DNA from: Halomonas sp. 328
GTDB lineage: Bacteria > Pseudomonadota > Gammaproteobacteria > Pseudomonadales > Halomonadaceae
Length of the DNA stretch: 43,816 nt
Direction of reading: 5' to 3'
Assembly (NCBI RefSeq): GCF_015645095.1
Contig: NZ_JADOTW010000031.1
Span: 1-43,816 of the forward strand
Part shown: one piece after another, positions 1 to 9,291 of the stretch
Position numbering within the stretch: the first letter of the stretch is position 1
Layout of the letters: every line of letters starts with the position of its first letter
Position numbers and translations under genes: made by a program
The notes under the pieces: model-generated
Told to the model about the DNA's origin: nothing
The model's database searches: none
The model's input: only the letters and a program-made list of their open reading frames with translations

Positions 1-1
1 C

Positions 2-1340
2 TCTACCTCCTGTCCATGTGGAGGTCATATCCTGGGCCAGTTCAGGGGGCAAATTCCACACCCAACGACGAAGAGCCTGAAAAAGCGCATTACCGCGGCG
101 TTCCCGATCAACCGCGATCTGTATCGCTATGGCCAGGTGAGTGCCTATTTCGCCAAGGCGGAAGCCGTCGTCGATCAGCTTGCAGAACAGGCGCCGCAGG
201 TTTCTGCGGAGCAGTGCCTGCCCCTGGTAGACTACGCGCTGTCACGCCTGGGCCGGGCGTTGGAAACCATCGATGACTCCGGCGGTTTCCGCTACCACTG
301 CGAAGGGACCCTGCAGAGGCTGCATGTCCAGGCCGTGGCGCGGCTCGACTGGCCCGCCGAGACGCTGGCGGCCTATCTCTATGACAAGGCGTTCGGCGAT
401 CACTATGACTTCTATCCAGAGATTCCCGGTGCCTATGCCGAGGCCCTGGGTAGCGAGGGGCGGGAGGCCTACCATGCCTGCCTGCAGCAGGCCTGGGATG
501 CCTTGCCGAGCCTGTCCCCTGGCGCCGACTGGTCGGAGCAGTACCGCTACCTGCGCCTGCGTGGTCCCTTGCTCGAGCGCGCCGAAGCGTGCGGTGACTT
601 TCCCGCCATCCTGGCGCTACACCAGAAGAGCGCTATCAAGGCTCAGGATTATTTGGAAATCGCCGAGCTGTGCATGGCCCACGACGCCTGGGAGCAGGTG
701 GAAACCTGGCTGGCCCAGGCGGCCAAGGTCGAGGACAAACGTTACCCTCACTGCCGTCTCGAGCGGGAACGCTTGCGGGTACGCCTGTTGCTGCATCGCG
801 GCGAGGGCGAGGTGGCAGTGGAGCTCTCAGTGGCAGATTTACCAGGCGACGCAGCGGCTGGAGGATTACCGCCACCTGTTGGCATTGGCCGAGGAGCATG
901 GCCTGGCCACCGATTACCGCCAGCGTGTCCACGGTTGGTTGGCTGCCAGGCTCGATGAGGCGCCCAAGAGCCGCTGGACCGTTGTGCCCCAGGCGGTGAA
1001 TAGCCTGCTGGAGATCTATCTCTTCGAGCAGCGCCTGGCCGATGCCCTGGCACTGTGCACCGACAGGCCGGTGGCCGGAGGGCTGCTATTGAATCTGGCG
1101 CGGGCCCTGAATGAGCCCCATGACAGCTTACCGCTCTATCTGCGCCTGGTGCGCACGCTCGTCCATAACACCAATAACCAGAGCTACCGGGAAGGGATCG
1201 CCCTGTTGCAGGAGCTGCATGGCACCCTGGCAACGACGGCCCATCGGCAGGCCTTCGCCCAGGCCCTGATTGAGCTGCGTAGAGAGTTCAAGGCCAAGCG
1301 CAACTTCATCAAGTGGCTGAATGAGGCCTTCGCACCATAA
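2..1340 (+). pseudogene. DUF6880-like protein, 5'-truncated by window and frameshifted
   Basis: The reading frame is open from base 2 and enters from outside the window, so the start is missing. One frame runs to about 820 and ends in nonsense at 958. The protein then continues naturally in another frame (from about 830, residues WQIYQATQRLEDYRH) to TAA at 1338-1340. Joining them needs a one-base frame change at about 812-832. The N-terminal part (SLKKRI..., then a helical repeat-like region) resembles DUF6880 proteins, which often accompany SWIM zinc fingers; function unknown. The C-terminus is rich in Leu/Ala/Arg helices and ends FIKWLNEAFAP. The frameshift could be real decay or a sequencing error. 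Family call is moderate; the frameshift is directly visible. Confidence 0.6.
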
Positions 1341-1632
1341 GCGCTGGTCGCGACAGCAGTTCCCGGGTCGTCGCCATGACCCGCCCGCCCACGCCGCGCT
1401 GGATCTTGTCTTCGATCTCCGCGAGCAGCGACTCCACCTTTTGCGGTGTCGTGGCCGCGGCCACGACGGTCCGCTCGCTGGCTTCCAGGCGAACCCGGTC
1501 GCCGCTCTCGCAGACCGCTATCGCCGGGTGGCGGCCGAAGCGTTCATGGAGGCCACCCATGCGCTGGCGCTTCTCCTTGAGGGAGCGACAGCCGGGCAGC
1601 GAGAGTCGCAGGGTCAGGATACCGATATGCAT
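1309..1632 (-). CDS. DUF503 (YlxP-like) family protein
   Basis: A 107-residue protein starting MHIGILTLRLSLPGCRSLKEKR, the typical DUF503 opening: a beta strand followed by the conserved SLKEKR segment. The rest (VAVCESGD-type strand, then a helix VESLLAEIEDKI) fits the ferredoxin-like fold of the family. Members are about 90-100 residues, so there is a short C-terminal extension. Role not established; the B. subtilis member YlxP sits near ribosome maturation genes. Its 3' end overlaps the converging upstream gene by 32 bases. Transcribed in the same direction as sbcC, which lies downstream after a 34-base gap with no clear terminator. Confidence 0.85.
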   Translation of the reverse strand: MHIGILTLRLSLPGCRSLKEKRQRMGGLHERFGRHPAIAVCESGDRVRLEASERTVVAAATTPQKVESLLAEIEDKIQRGVGGRVMATTRELLSRPALMVRRPHSAT

Positions 1633-1666
1633 GGTGTCGCCTCCGTAGCCTTGTGAATCCTGCTGT

Positions 1667-4600
1667 CTAGACGCCCACTAGCCGGGCGCGGCTGGTGCCG
1701 TTGCCCAGCGGTGCTACCTGAATCTGCACCGGGATGCGTTCGTGCATCTCCTGCACATGGGAGATCACCCCGACCCGGCGGCCCAGGGCCTGGAGGCCGT
1801 CCAGGGCCTCCATGGCCAGGGCCAGGGACTGGGGATCGAGGCTGCCGAAGCCCTCGTCGATAAACAGCGACTCGATGGTGAGCTCTCCGGAGGCCAGGGA
1901 GGCGAGGCCGAGGGCCAGGGCCAGGGAGACCAGGAAGGTCTCGCCGCCGGAGAGGGAGTGTACCGAGCGGGTCTCGTCGCCCATGTCGTGATCCACCACC
2001 AGCAGGCCCAGTTCGCTGCCGCCGCGAATCAGGCGGTAGCGGCGGCTCAGGCTGCCCAGGTGGGCATTGGCGTGCTCCAGCAGCTGCTCCAGGTTGTAGG
2101 CCTGGGCGATGCGCCGGAAGGCCTTGCCGTCGGCGGAACCGATCAATTCGCTGATCTGCCCCCAGCGGCGATACTCGGCGCGGGCCGCCTCCAGCTCGGC
2201 CTGGCCCTCGCGCTGGCGGGCACGCTTGCGGTCATCGTCATTCAGGGCATAGACGGCGGCATCGCGGGCCTGCTGGGCCTCCTGCACCCGGGGCACCAGG
2301 ATATCCTGCGCCTCGGTTAATGCCTCGCCCTGCCGGGCCAATTCGGCGTCCCAGGTCGCGGCCAGCAGGGCCTCTTCCTCGGCCTCCGGGGCGACTTCAC
2401 GGCGCTGGGCCAGCAGTTGCTGGCGGCGCTCGGTGAGGGTGGCGGCGGCCTGCTGGCGGTGGCGCTCGGCCTCGTCCAGGGCCTGCTCCTGGGCCCTGGC
2501 CTCGTCCTCGGACTGGGCCAGCAGGCGGGCCAGGGTGGCGTCGTCCAGCTCGGGATGCCCCCGCCGCCAGGCGCTCAGCTCCTGAGTCAGCTGCTCCTGC
2601 TCCCGGCGCAGTTGGGCCAGGCGCTCGGCCTCGTGTTCCCGCCGCTGGGCCAGGCGCTGGCATGCCTGCTCGGCGGCGTGGTGGTGAGTGAGGGCGGTGT
2701 CCCGCGCCTGGGTGGCCTGGGCCTGTTGCTGCTCCAGCTGCTGTTGCCAGGCATCGGCGCTGGGGTAATCGCCCAGGCGGGCGCGCAGCTCGGTATCGAG
2801 GCGTTCCTGTGCCTGGTGCAGGGGAGGCAGCTGGGCCTCCAGCTTGGCCAGCTCCTGGTCGAGGCCCTGGCGCCGGGTCTCGAGCCGGGTTGACTCGATC
2901 TCGCCCCGGCGCAGTCGTTCATCGATGGGGGCCAGGGCGCGTTCGGCCTCGGCGAAGACGGCCAGCGCCTCGGCCTGTCGATCACGCTCGTCTTCGCTGG
3001 CCTGTTGCTGGGACGTTAGCCAGGCATCCCGGGCTTCGACGGCGATGGCGGCCAGCTCCTCCCATAGCGGCTCTGCCTCCAGCGCCTGGTTGGCCGCCGC
3101 CAGGCGCCGTTCGGCCGCCGCCAGGCCGTTGGCCAACTGCTTCAGGGCACGTTCCGCCATGCGGTAGTCGCCCACCCGTTCCTGGTGCTGGCGTTGCGCC
3201 TGGTCGAGCCGCTCCCGGGCCTCGCCCAACTGGCGCTCCTCTTCGGTTTCCTGGGCGGCGAGCTGGGCGGCCTCGGGGCTGGCGGGAGGGCGTTGGCGGT
3301 AGGGGTGGTCGAGGCCGCCGCACACCGGACAGGGCTGCTCCTCCGCCAGGGTCTCGCGGAGCCGGGCCACGCTCTCGCTGCGTACCGCCCGCTGCCGCTC
3401 GATCAGGACCGAGACGCTGTTCAGGTGGGACTGGGCATGGTCCAGCCGTTCGCGGGCGGCATGGCCCTCCGCGAGCAGGGTTTCGCGGCGCCGGGTCTCT
3501 TCCTGGCGTTGCCGGACGAGCTCCTGACGCTGGTGCTCGGCGCGCTGGCTCTCCTGCCAGCGGCTGGCCAGTTCCCCCAGGGCGAGCCGGCGGCGGGCGG
3601 CCCGGTCATGGCGCTCCTGAACCGCTCGGCGGGCGGCATCACGATCGTCATGATCGCCCAGCAGGCGGGTCAGGGTGGCCTGCCAGCGGTCGCGTTCTTG
3701 CACCAGCTGTTGCTGGGCGTCGAGCTGCTCCTGGCGGCGGGTCGCGAGTTGCGTCGCTTCGGCCTGCCGTTCCCGACGGGTCCGGGTCAGCGTCGCCAGC
3801 TCCTGCTCCAGGCCGGCCAGTTGCTGGGCCTGCTCACGGGCGATACGTAATTCGGGCTCGGCGGCCTGGCGGGACGCCAGGGCCGCCGCCAGCGATGCCT
3901 TGGCCTGGTCGAGGGTAGCGGCGGTGTGCTGCCGCTTGGTCTCGGCCTCGGTCAGGGCCTGCTGGGTCTCGGCCTGGTCGGCCTCGAGGGTGGCGAGCTC
4001 TTGGGGCAGGGCGGCCTGGCGTGCCAGGGCATGGCGCTGGGGGGCGAGCAGGCGCCGCCACTCCCGCTCGGCGCGGGCGGAGCCCAAGGCCTGCCAGTGT
4101 CGCTCGGCTTCTTGCTGCTGCGCCAGGCCCTGGCGGTAGGCCTCACTCAGGCGCCGCTCCGTGGCATGCCACTGGCGGCGCCGTTCCAGCGCCGTGGCCT
4201 CCCGATTGAGCTCGGCGAGGCGGGATTCGGCCGCCTTGGCCGCCTGTTCCAGCTCGGCCCGGGCCTCGGCCTCGGCGGGCAGGTCGTCGGCGAGCCGGGC
4301 CTCCCGTTCGGTCACGGCCTTGCGGGCCTCGCTGGCACGGCGGTAGGCGGCGATGGAGATCCGCGAATACTCGGCGGTACCGGTGAGGCGTTCCAGCAGG
4401 TCGCTGCGCTCGTTGTCGTCGGCCTTGAGGAAGGCGGCGAACTCGCTCTGGGCCAGCAGCACGGCGCGGGTGAACTGGTCGAAGGTCAGCCCCAGCCGCT
4501 GGGGCAGCAGCTCGGCGAACTCGCGCTTCTGGGTGGTCAGCAGTCGATCGTCGTCCAGGTCGGTGAGCGACTGCTCTACCGCCTGCAGCCGCCCCCCGGC

Positions 4601-4963
4601 CTTCTCACGGGCGCGGCGCACCGCCCAGCGGGCCCGGTAGCGACGGCCGTCGCGGCCCAGGAAGTCGACCTCGGCATGGCCGCTGGCACAACCCCGGCGC
4701 AGCAGGGTGCGGGGGTCGGCGGTGCCGACCGTCTCGCCCTCCACGTCGGGCAGCGGCGCCTCCCGGCCGGGGGCCTGGCGCAGCCGAGGGGTATTGCCAT
4801 AGAGGGCCAGGCAGAGGGCATCGAGCAAGGTGCTCTTGCCCGCCCCAGTCGGGCCGGTGATGGCGAAGAGGCCGGCGTCGCGCAGCGGCGACTCGGTGAA
4901 GTCGAGCTCCAGGGGGCCGGGCAGGGAGGCCAGGTTCTGCAGGCGCAGGGCGAGGATTCTCAT
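1667..4963 (-). CDS. sbcC: Exonuclease SbcCD subunit C (SMC/Rad50-like ATPase)
   Basis: 1098 residues, usual SbcC size. It is the ATPase half of the SbcCD nuclease, which opens hairpins and trims double-strand ends in replication and repair. Visible parts in order: N-terminal ATPase lobe with Walker A GPTGAGKST at residues 37-45; a long Glu/Gln/Arg/Ala-rich coiled coil; a zinc hook CPVCG near residue 545 at the coil tip that joins two molecules; a returning coil; then the ABC signature LSGGETFLVSLALAL near 1002 and Walker B SLFIDEGFGSLD near 1031. Its ATG overlaps the sbcD stop by 4 bases (ATGA), so the two are translationally coupled. The plus strand opposite holds long open frames that are GC-bias shadows. 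Confidence 0.97.
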   Translation of the reverse strand: MRILALRLQNLASLPGPLELDFTESPLRDAGLFAITGPTGAGKSTLLDALCLALYGNTPRLRQAPGREAPLPDVEGETVGTADPRTLLRRGCASGHAEVDFLGRDGRRYRARWAVRRAREKAGGRLQAVEQSLTDLDDDRLLTTQKREFAELLPQRLGLTFDQFTRAVLLAQSEFAAFLKADDNERSDLLERLTGTAEYSRISIAAYRRASEARKAVTEREARLADDLPAEAEARAELEQAAKAAESRLAELNREATALERRRQWHATERRLSEAYRQGLAQQQEAERHWQALGSARAEREWRRLLAPQRHALARQAALPQELATLEADQAETQQALTEAETKRQHTAATLDQAKASLAAALASRQAAEPELRIAREQAQQLAGLEQELATLTRTRRERQAEATQLATRRQEQLDAQQQLVQERDRWQATLTRLLGDHDDRDAARRAVQERHDRAARRRLALGELASRWQESQRAEHQRQELVRQRQEETRRRETLLAEGHAARERLDHAQSHLNSVSVLIERQRAVRSESVARLRETLAEEQPCPVCGGLDHPYRQRPPASPEAAQLAAQETEEERQLGEARERLDQAQRQHQERVGDYRMAERALKQLANGLAAAERRLAAANQALEAEPLWEELAAIAVEARDAWLTSQQQASEDERDRQAEALAVFAEAERALAPIDERLRRGEIESTRLETRRQGLDQELAKLEAQLPPLHQAQERLDTELRARLGDYPSADAWQQQLEQQQAQATQARDTALTHHHAAEQACQRLAQRREHEAERLAQLRREQEQLTQELSAWRRGHPELDDATLARLLAQSEDEARAQEQALDEAERHRQQAAATLTERRQQLLAQRREVAPEAEEEALLAATWDAELARQGEALTEAQDILVPRVQEAQQARDAAVYALNDDDRKRARQREGQAELEAARAEYRRWGQISELIGSADGKAFRRIAQAYNLEQLLEHANAHLGSLSRRYRLIRGGSELGLLVVDHDMGDETRSVHSLSGGETFLVSLALALGLASLASGELTIESLFIDEGFGSLDPQSLALAMEALDGLQALGRRVGVISHVQEMHERIPVQIQVAPLGNGTSRARLVGV

Positions 4964-6210
4964 GGCGTTTCCTCCCCGTCGAGGACGTCCTGGCGCAGGC
5001 GATCGAAGTCGGCCATTACCGCCGCATCCGGCGGGGCGTCCCAGTGGCGCTCCCAGGTACGCTGGAAGAGTTGGCGCGGGCCCAGGGAGGCGAGGTCGAC
5101 CCGGGCCGCGCCCGGTTGGTCATCGCCTCGAGGCAGGCGTCGCTCCAGGCGCAGCAGGCGCAGTGCCTGGCCCTCCAGGGCGGCATCGACACGCGCGCGC
5201 AGGTCGGGGACCGGAGCCTCCAATTCCACCCGCACCTCCAGCCAGGGCCACTGCTCCTGGGGCAGGGCCGGGTCCTGGGGCAGGGTCTCCAGCTCGGCCA
5301 GCACCGTCTCGAGGGAGGCGGGGCCGACCCGGTGCATGGCCACCGGGCGGGGAATCGGCAGGCTCTCCACGCCGGCCAGCGCGGCGCCGGCCAGGGTCAC
5401 CTCCACCACCTGGTGAGGGTAGCTCACCTCGCTGAAGTCCAGGGGCAGGGGGCTGCCGCTATAGCGGATGCGCGCTTCACCCACCCGCTGGGGGCGGTGC
5501 AGGTGGCCGAGGGCCACATAGGCGATCTCGGCGGGGAAGAGGGTGGCGGAGAGGGACTCCTCGCCGCCGATCACGATGGGTCGCTCGCTGGCCTCGGAGA
5601 CGGCGGCGCCATGCAGGTGGGCATGGCTCATGGCGACCAGGGCCTGATCCGGCTGGCGTTGTCTCAGGGCGGCGTCGAAGAGCTGGCGATGTACCCGCTC
5701 GATTCCTCCCACATAGTCGTTGCCGGCCTCCTCGGCGGGATCCGCCGCCAGGCCGCCGCCGGTGACCTCGGCGGGGCGCAGGAAGGGGAGTGCCAGGCAC
5801 CAGGCGCGTATCTCCCCCGTGGCATCGGTGAGCGGTACCAGCAGGCGTTCGGCGTCCAGGTGGCCGTCGTCGAGCCAGCGCACCCGGCCGACGGCATGGG
5901 TGCGCAAGCGCTTCATCAGCGGTGCCGGCAGCTCGATGCGGTTGCCGCTGTCGTGGTTGCCGGCGATCAGCACCATGTCCAGGGTCGGCAGCCGCTCGTG
6001 GGCTTCGACGATAAAGTCGTAGAGCAGCTCCTGGGCGCGCAGCGAGGGATTGACCACGTCGAAGAGGTCGCCGGCCACCAGCAGGGCGTCGGCCTGGCGC
6101 TCCACCAGGGTGTCGAGCAGCCAGGTGAGGAAGGCGCGATGCTCCGCATGGCGCTCCTGGCCATGGAAGGTCTGGCCGAGATGCCAGTCCGAGGTGTGAA
6201 TCAGCTTCAC
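4960..6210 (-). CDS. sbcD: Exonuclease SbcCD subunit D (Mre11-like nuclease)
   Basis: 416 residues from GTG at 6210, which gives the family N-terminus (V)KLIHTSDWHLGQ. The open frame extends further upstream, but that sequence is low-complexity and unlike the family. An AAGGA sits about 10 bases before the GTG. Metallophosphatase motifs are all present: SDWHLG (7-12), GDLFD near 50, GNHDS near 85, SHAHLHG near 194 and GHLHRP near 233; these bind the two Mn ions. It forms the nuclease active site and partners SbcC, whose gene follows with a 4-base overlap. First gene of the pair; likely transcribed from within 6211-6580, though no clear promoter is seen on this strand. Confidence 0.96.
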   Translation of the reverse strand: MKLIHTSDWHLGQTFHGQERHAEHRAFLTWLLDTLVERQADALLVAGDLFDVVNPSLRAQELLYDFIVEAHERLPTLDMVLIAGNHDSGNRIELPAPLMKRLRTHAVGRVRWLDDGHLDAERLLVPLTDATGEIRAWCLALPFLRPAEVTGGGLAADPAEEAGNDYVGGIERVHRQLFDAALRQRQPDQALVAMSHAHLHGAAVSEASERPIVIGGEESLSATLFPAEIAYVALGHLHRPQRVGEARIRYSGSPLPLDFSEVSYPHQVVEVTLAGAALAGVESLPIPRPVAMHRVGPASLETVLAELETLPQDPALPQEQWPWLEVRVELEAPVPDLRARVDAALEGQALRLLRLERRLPRGDDQPGAARVDLASLGPRQLFQRTWERHWDAPPDAAVMADFDRLRQDVLDGEETP

Positions 6211-6454
6211 GGCAAGGGTCCTTGTTCTCCCTGGGCGCGGGTGCGTTGACCGTCGCGCCGTCCATCCAGGCGGGTCGCGAGGCGCTGACCCGAGGGGGTC
6301 ATCTTGCCATGCCAGGCTAGGGCTGTCGTCGCCGGTGCCGGGACCGACTCGGGCCGTTGACGGACCCGGCTTGCAGTGGCCGGGGGAGTGGCGTTGACTG
6401 GGATAGACCAAGGTCGAAAAAGCCAGGGGCAAGGAGCTCGGATCGTCGCAAGAC

Positions 6455-6483
6455 TTGACACGGAAAGGTTTATGGAAAATATT
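6455..6483 (+). promoter_or_regulatory. Sigma-70-type promoter for the DUF1499/nfi pair
   Basis: A perfect -35 TTGACA (6455-6460) is followed by a 17-base spacer and AATATT (6478-6483, 4 of 6 matches to TATAAT) in a locally AT-rich patch. It points toward the gene starting at 6582, about 90 bases on. The -10 lies within a near-palindrome (TGGAAAATATTTTCA), so a repressor could cover it. The rest of the 6211-6581 gap shows nothing else I can support. Confidence 0.5.
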
Positions 6484-6491
6484 TTCACATA
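6467..6491. repeat. AT-rich near-palindrome shared with 38451-38475
   Basis: The segment reads GGTTTATGGAAAA-TATTTTC-ACATA. Nearly the same string occurs at 38451-38475, where the palindrome TGGAAA-TAT-TTTCCA is perfect. Both stand out in GC-rich surroundings and lie in intergenic DNA, here over the -10 of a candidate promoter. A shared operator for one regulator is possible but unproven. Confidence 0.35.
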
Positions 6492-6581
6492 AGGTTCCGG
6501 GAGAGGGCCGATGGCAGGAGCGATGCCTCTGCCGACCACGACACCACCATGATGCGCAGCCCACTGCGCGAGGAGGCCTCG

Positions 6582-6998
6582 ATGCTGACCAACCCACTGA
6601 CCAGCAAGCGCCCGGAAGAGATCGGCGTTCATCAGGGGCGCCTGGCGGCCTGTTCCCCCACCCGCAACAGCGTCTCCAGCCAGGCCGAGGACGCGGCCCA
6701 CTATATCGATCCCCTGGAGCCGGGTGAGCGTTGCCCCGCCGAGATGATGCGTCGCCTCAAGACCGCCCTGATGGGCTGCGAGGAGGCGGAGGTGATCACC
6801 GCCAGCGACACCTACCTGCATGCCGAATGTCACTCGGCCCTGGGCTTCGTCGATGACCTGGAACTGCTGTGGAGCGAGGAAGAGGGCGTCTGTCATGTGC
6901 GCAGTGCCTCGCGGCTGGGCATCAGCGACCTGGGCAAGAATCGCGCCCGGGTCGAGAAGCTGCGCATGCTGCTGGAGGGCTGGGGCTTCTGCGAATAA
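6582..6998 (+). CDS. DUF1499 family protein
   Basis: 138 residues from ATG 6582, chosen because GAGGAGG precedes it at good spacing; an in-frame ATG at 6549 lacks this. The family pattern (L..C.....N.VSSQA, then a Pl-type segment, a central strand-rich domain, and a closing R.rve.lr) is recognisable: ACSPTRNSVSSQAED near residues 23-37, and RSASRLGISDLGKNRARVEKLR near the end. The second Cys of the usual CxxxxNCVSS motif is Ser here. Function of DUF1499 is unknown. No signal peptide is seen, so probably cytoplasmic. Only 15 bases separate it from nfi, so they likely share a transcript. Confidence 0.8.
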   Translation: MLTNPLTSKRPEEIGVHQGRLAACSPTRNSVSSQAEDAAHYIDPLEPGERCPAEMMRRLKTALMGCEEAEVITASDTYLHAECHSALGFVDDLELLWSEEEGVCHVRSASRLGISDLGKNRARVEKLRMLLEGWGFCE

Positions 6999-7013
6999 GT
7001 CATCGGTCGATCC

Positions 7014-7703
7014 ATGGGTAGAACGCCCCTGCACGACTGGTCGCTGACGCCTCGCCAGGCCATCGCCCTGCAGCGCCAATTGGCCGTGGACGTCGAGCGC
7101 CACGACCGCCTGGATGCGGTGACCCATATCGCCGGCGTCGATATCGGCTTCGAGGAGGGGGGCGCCATCACCCGGGCCGCTGTGGTGGTACTGGCCTGGT
7201 CGCCCGAGGCCCCCGCCCCGGGACTGACCCTGGTCGAACGGGTCCTGCACCGGGAGCCCACCCGCTGGCCCTATGTCCCGGGCCTGCTCTCCTTTCGCGA
7301 GGTGCCCGCCGCCCTCGGTGCCTTCGCCCGCCTGACGATTCGCCCGCAACTGGTGATAGTGGATGGTCAGGGCATCGCCCATCCGCGTCGCCTCGGCGTG
7401 GCCTCCCACCTGGGATTGTGGCTCGACCTGCCGACCATCGGCGTGGCCAAGTCGCGGCTCTGTGGGCGTCATCACGAGGTGGGGCCCGAGCGCGGCGATT
7501 GGGCAGCCCTGATCGACGGCGACGAGCCCCTCGGCGTAGTGCTGCGTTCCCGGGCCGGGGTCAAGCCGATCTATGTCTCCCCGGGGCACCGCCTGGGCAT
7601 CGGCACGGCCCGCGACTGGGTGGTGCGCTGCCTGGGCAGGACCAAGCTCCCCGAGCCCACCCGCCTGGCCGATCGCCTCGCCTCCCGGCGAGGCGAGCTC
7701 TGA
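7014..7703 (+). CDS. nfi: Endonuclease V (deoxyinosine 3' endonuclease)
   Basis: 229 residues, normal for Nfi. The enzyme nicks DNA one base 3' of deoxyinosine and other deaminated bases, starting repair. Landmarks: GVDIGFEEGG with catalytic Asp43, the PYVPGLLSFRE wedge motif (86-96, Glu96), and VDGQGIAHPRRLGVASHLG with Asp117 and His123, all metal or substrate residues in the family. The C-terminus ..LPEPTRLADRLAS matches the E. coli protein's pattern. The ATG at 7014 has a weak ribosome-binding site, consistent with coupling to the DUF1499 gene 15 bases upstream. Confidence 0.96.
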   Translation: MGRTPLHDWSLTPRQAIALQRQLAVDVERHDRLDAVTHIAGVDIGFEEGGAITRAAVVVLAWSPEAPAPGLTLVERVLHREPTRWPYVPGLLSFREVPAALGAFARLTIRPQLVIVDGQGIAHPRRLGVASHLGLWLDLPTIGVAKSRLCGRHHEVGPERGDWAALIDGDEPLGVVLRSRAGVKPIYVSPGHRLGIGTARDWVVRCLGRTKLPEPTRLADRLASRRGEL

Positions 7704-7727
7704 CTTCCCGATTCCCGGATCCCGTTC

Positions 7728-8612
7728 TTAGACGATATCCAGCGGTAACTTGCGCGTCGGTGCCGGGAAGGCCGCCTCCAGGCGCGCCAGGGCTTCGTCG
7801 CCGAGGGCGATATCCAGCGCCCTGGCGTTCTGCTCCACATGCTCCGGCTGCACCGCCTTGGGAATGGCGATCACCTCGCGGCGGCCGTTTTCGGCGCGAA
7901 TCGCCCAGGCCAGCAGCACCTGGGCGGGGGTGATGCCCAGCTCGCCGGCGACCTCCAGCAGGGCCGGCTGGCTCAGCAGGTCGCGACGCAGGCGCCCGGC
8001 CTGAGCCAGGGGGCAGTAGGCCATCACCGGCATGTTGCGCTCGCGCATCCAGGGGCGCAGGGCATGGTCGATGCCCCGGGAGCCCAGGTGGTAGAGCACC
8101 TGGTTGACGGCGCAGGCCTCACCGCCGGGCAGGCCATGGAAGGCGGCCAGCTCGTCCACGTCGAAGTTGGAGACCCCGAAGCGACGGATCTTGCCCGCCT
8201 CCTGCAACCGCTGGAAGGCCTCCAGGGTCTCCTCCAGGGGAATCGAACCGGGCCAGTGCAGCAGGTAGAGGTCCAGGTAGTCGGTGCCCAGGCGCCGGAG
8301 GCTGCGCTCGCAGGCGGCGATGGCGCTGTCACGGCCGGCGTTCCAGGGGTAGACCTTGGAGACCAGGAAGGCCTGGTCGCGGCGTCCCAGCAGGGCCTCG
8401 CCCACCACTTCCTCGGCGCCGCCCTCGGCATACATCTCGGCGGTATCGATCAGCGACAGGCCCAGCTCCAGCCCCTGCTGCAGGGCGCGCACCTCGTCGC
8501 GGCGCGGGGCCAGCCCCTCGCCCATGAACCAGGTGCCCTGGCCGATGGCTGGCAGATCGACGGTGGTCTGGTCGGTGCCGGCCGGCAGGGTGACATGGGG
8601 ACGTGTGCTCAT
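7728..8612 (-). CDS. Aldo/keto reductase
   Basis: 294 residues, a complete TIM-barrel NAD(P)H-dependent oxidoreductase. The catalytic tetrad is visible as Asp56, Tyr61 (DTAEMY), Lys86 (SKVYPW) and His119 (LHWPG). The signature GVSNF follows near residue 150, and the cofactor-binding IPKAV..EHVEQNA lies near the C-terminus. It resembles the YeaE/2,5-diketo-gluconate reductase-like branch; the substrate cannot be told. ATG at 8612 has a strong GGAGG six bases upstream. It converges on nfi with 24 bases between stops and diverges from DUF1415. Confidence 0.93.
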   Translation of the reverse strand: MSTRPHVTLPAGTDQTTVDLPAIGQGTWFMGEGLAPRRDEVRALQQGLELGLSLIDTAEMYAEGGAEEVVGEALLGRRDQAFLVSKVYPWNAGRDSAIAACERSLRRLGTDYLDLYLLHWPGSIPLEETLEAFQRLQEAGKIRRFGVSNFDVDELAAFHGLPGGEACAVNQVLYHLGSRGIDHALRPWMRERNMPVMAYCPLAQAGRLRRDLLSQPALLEVAGELGITPAQVLLAWAIRAENGRREVIAIPKAVQPEHVEQNARALDIALGDEALARLEAAFPAPTRKLPLDIV

Positions 8613-8632
8613 CGTGGCCTCCGGAGCTCGCT

Positions 8633-8659
8633 ATTATATCGTGGAATGCATTTCTACAA
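8633..8659 (-). promoter_or_regulatory. Probable promoter of the aldo/keto reductase
   Basis: On the minus strand a perfect TATAAT (8633-8638) lies 21 bases before the start codon. Upstream is TTGTAG (8654-8659) as a -35 with a short 15-base spacer. The -10 is convincing; the -35 is weak. Confidence 0.45.
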
Positions 8660-8703
8660 TTATGCTCGACCAGGCGAGGGCGGAATGCAAGATGCGCTAG
8701 GGG

Positions 8704-8709
8704 TATACT
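8704..8709 (+). promoter_or_regulatory. Candidate -10 element for DUF1415 gene
   Basis: TATACT stands 30 bases before the ATG at 8740. No good -35 is found at 16-18 bases upstream, so this is a -10 only, perhaps activator dependent. Confidence 0.35.
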
Positions 8710-8739
8710 GCCTGCCCGCCCACCGTTCGAGCCCTTGCC

Positions 8740-9291
8740 ATGACCGCCTCCGACGCCTGCCTCGCCGCCACTCGCACCTGGGTGGAGACCTTCGTGGTCG
8801 CCGAGAACCTCTGCCCCTTCGCCAATCGCGAGGTGCAGCGGGGCAGTATCGACTACCGAGTGATCGATGGTGGCGACTGGCCCCAGGCCCTGGCGGCGCT
8901 GATCGCCGCCTGCCGTGAGCTCGAGGCGAGGCCCGATATCGAGACCTGCCTGCTGGTGATTCCCGAGGGCCTCGAGGCCTTCGACGACTACCTGGACTTC
9001 CTGGGCCTGGCCGAGACCCTGATGAGTGATCAGGGCTACGAGGGTATCTTCCAGCTGGCCAGCTTCCACCCGGACTACTGTTTCGCCGATGCCGAACCGG
9101 AGGATCCCGCCAACTACACCAACCGCTCCCCCTGGCCGATGCTGCACCTGCTGCGGGAGGCGAGCCTGGAGCAGGCCCTGGCCGCCTACCCGGATCCCGA
9201 GGCGATTCCCGAGCGCAATATGGAACGGCTCAGGGCGATCGGCGGTGAGCCGCTGGCCCGGGCCCTGGCGGCGTTGCGCCGGAACCCTTAA
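8740..9291 (+). CDS. DUF1415 family protein
   Basis: 183 residues. The opening W.etFV...nLCPFA and the later FQLASFHPDYCFA..pe.DpaNYTNRSPWPMLHLLRE are hallmarks of DUF1415, a small family common in gammaproteobacteria. Three well-conserved segments with Cys and His (LCPFA, FHPDYCF) suggest metal or redox chemistry, but no function is established. Cytoplasmic by sequence. Single gene, divergent from the aldo/keto reductase and convergent with the GAT gene. Confidence 0.92.
   Translation: MTASDACLAATRTWVETFVVAENLCPFANREVQRGSIDYRVIDGGDWPQALAALIAACRELEARPDIETCLLVIPEGLEAFDDYLDFLGLAETLMSDQGYEGIFQLASFHPDYCFADAEPEDPANYTNRSPWPMLHLLREASLEQALAAYPDPEAIPERNMERLRAIGGEPLARALAALRRNP

Noticed and set aside
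6211-6597. Longer SbcD start at 6597
   Set aside because: The extension is low-complexity and lacks family similarity, while GTG 6210 gives the exact conserved N-terminus.
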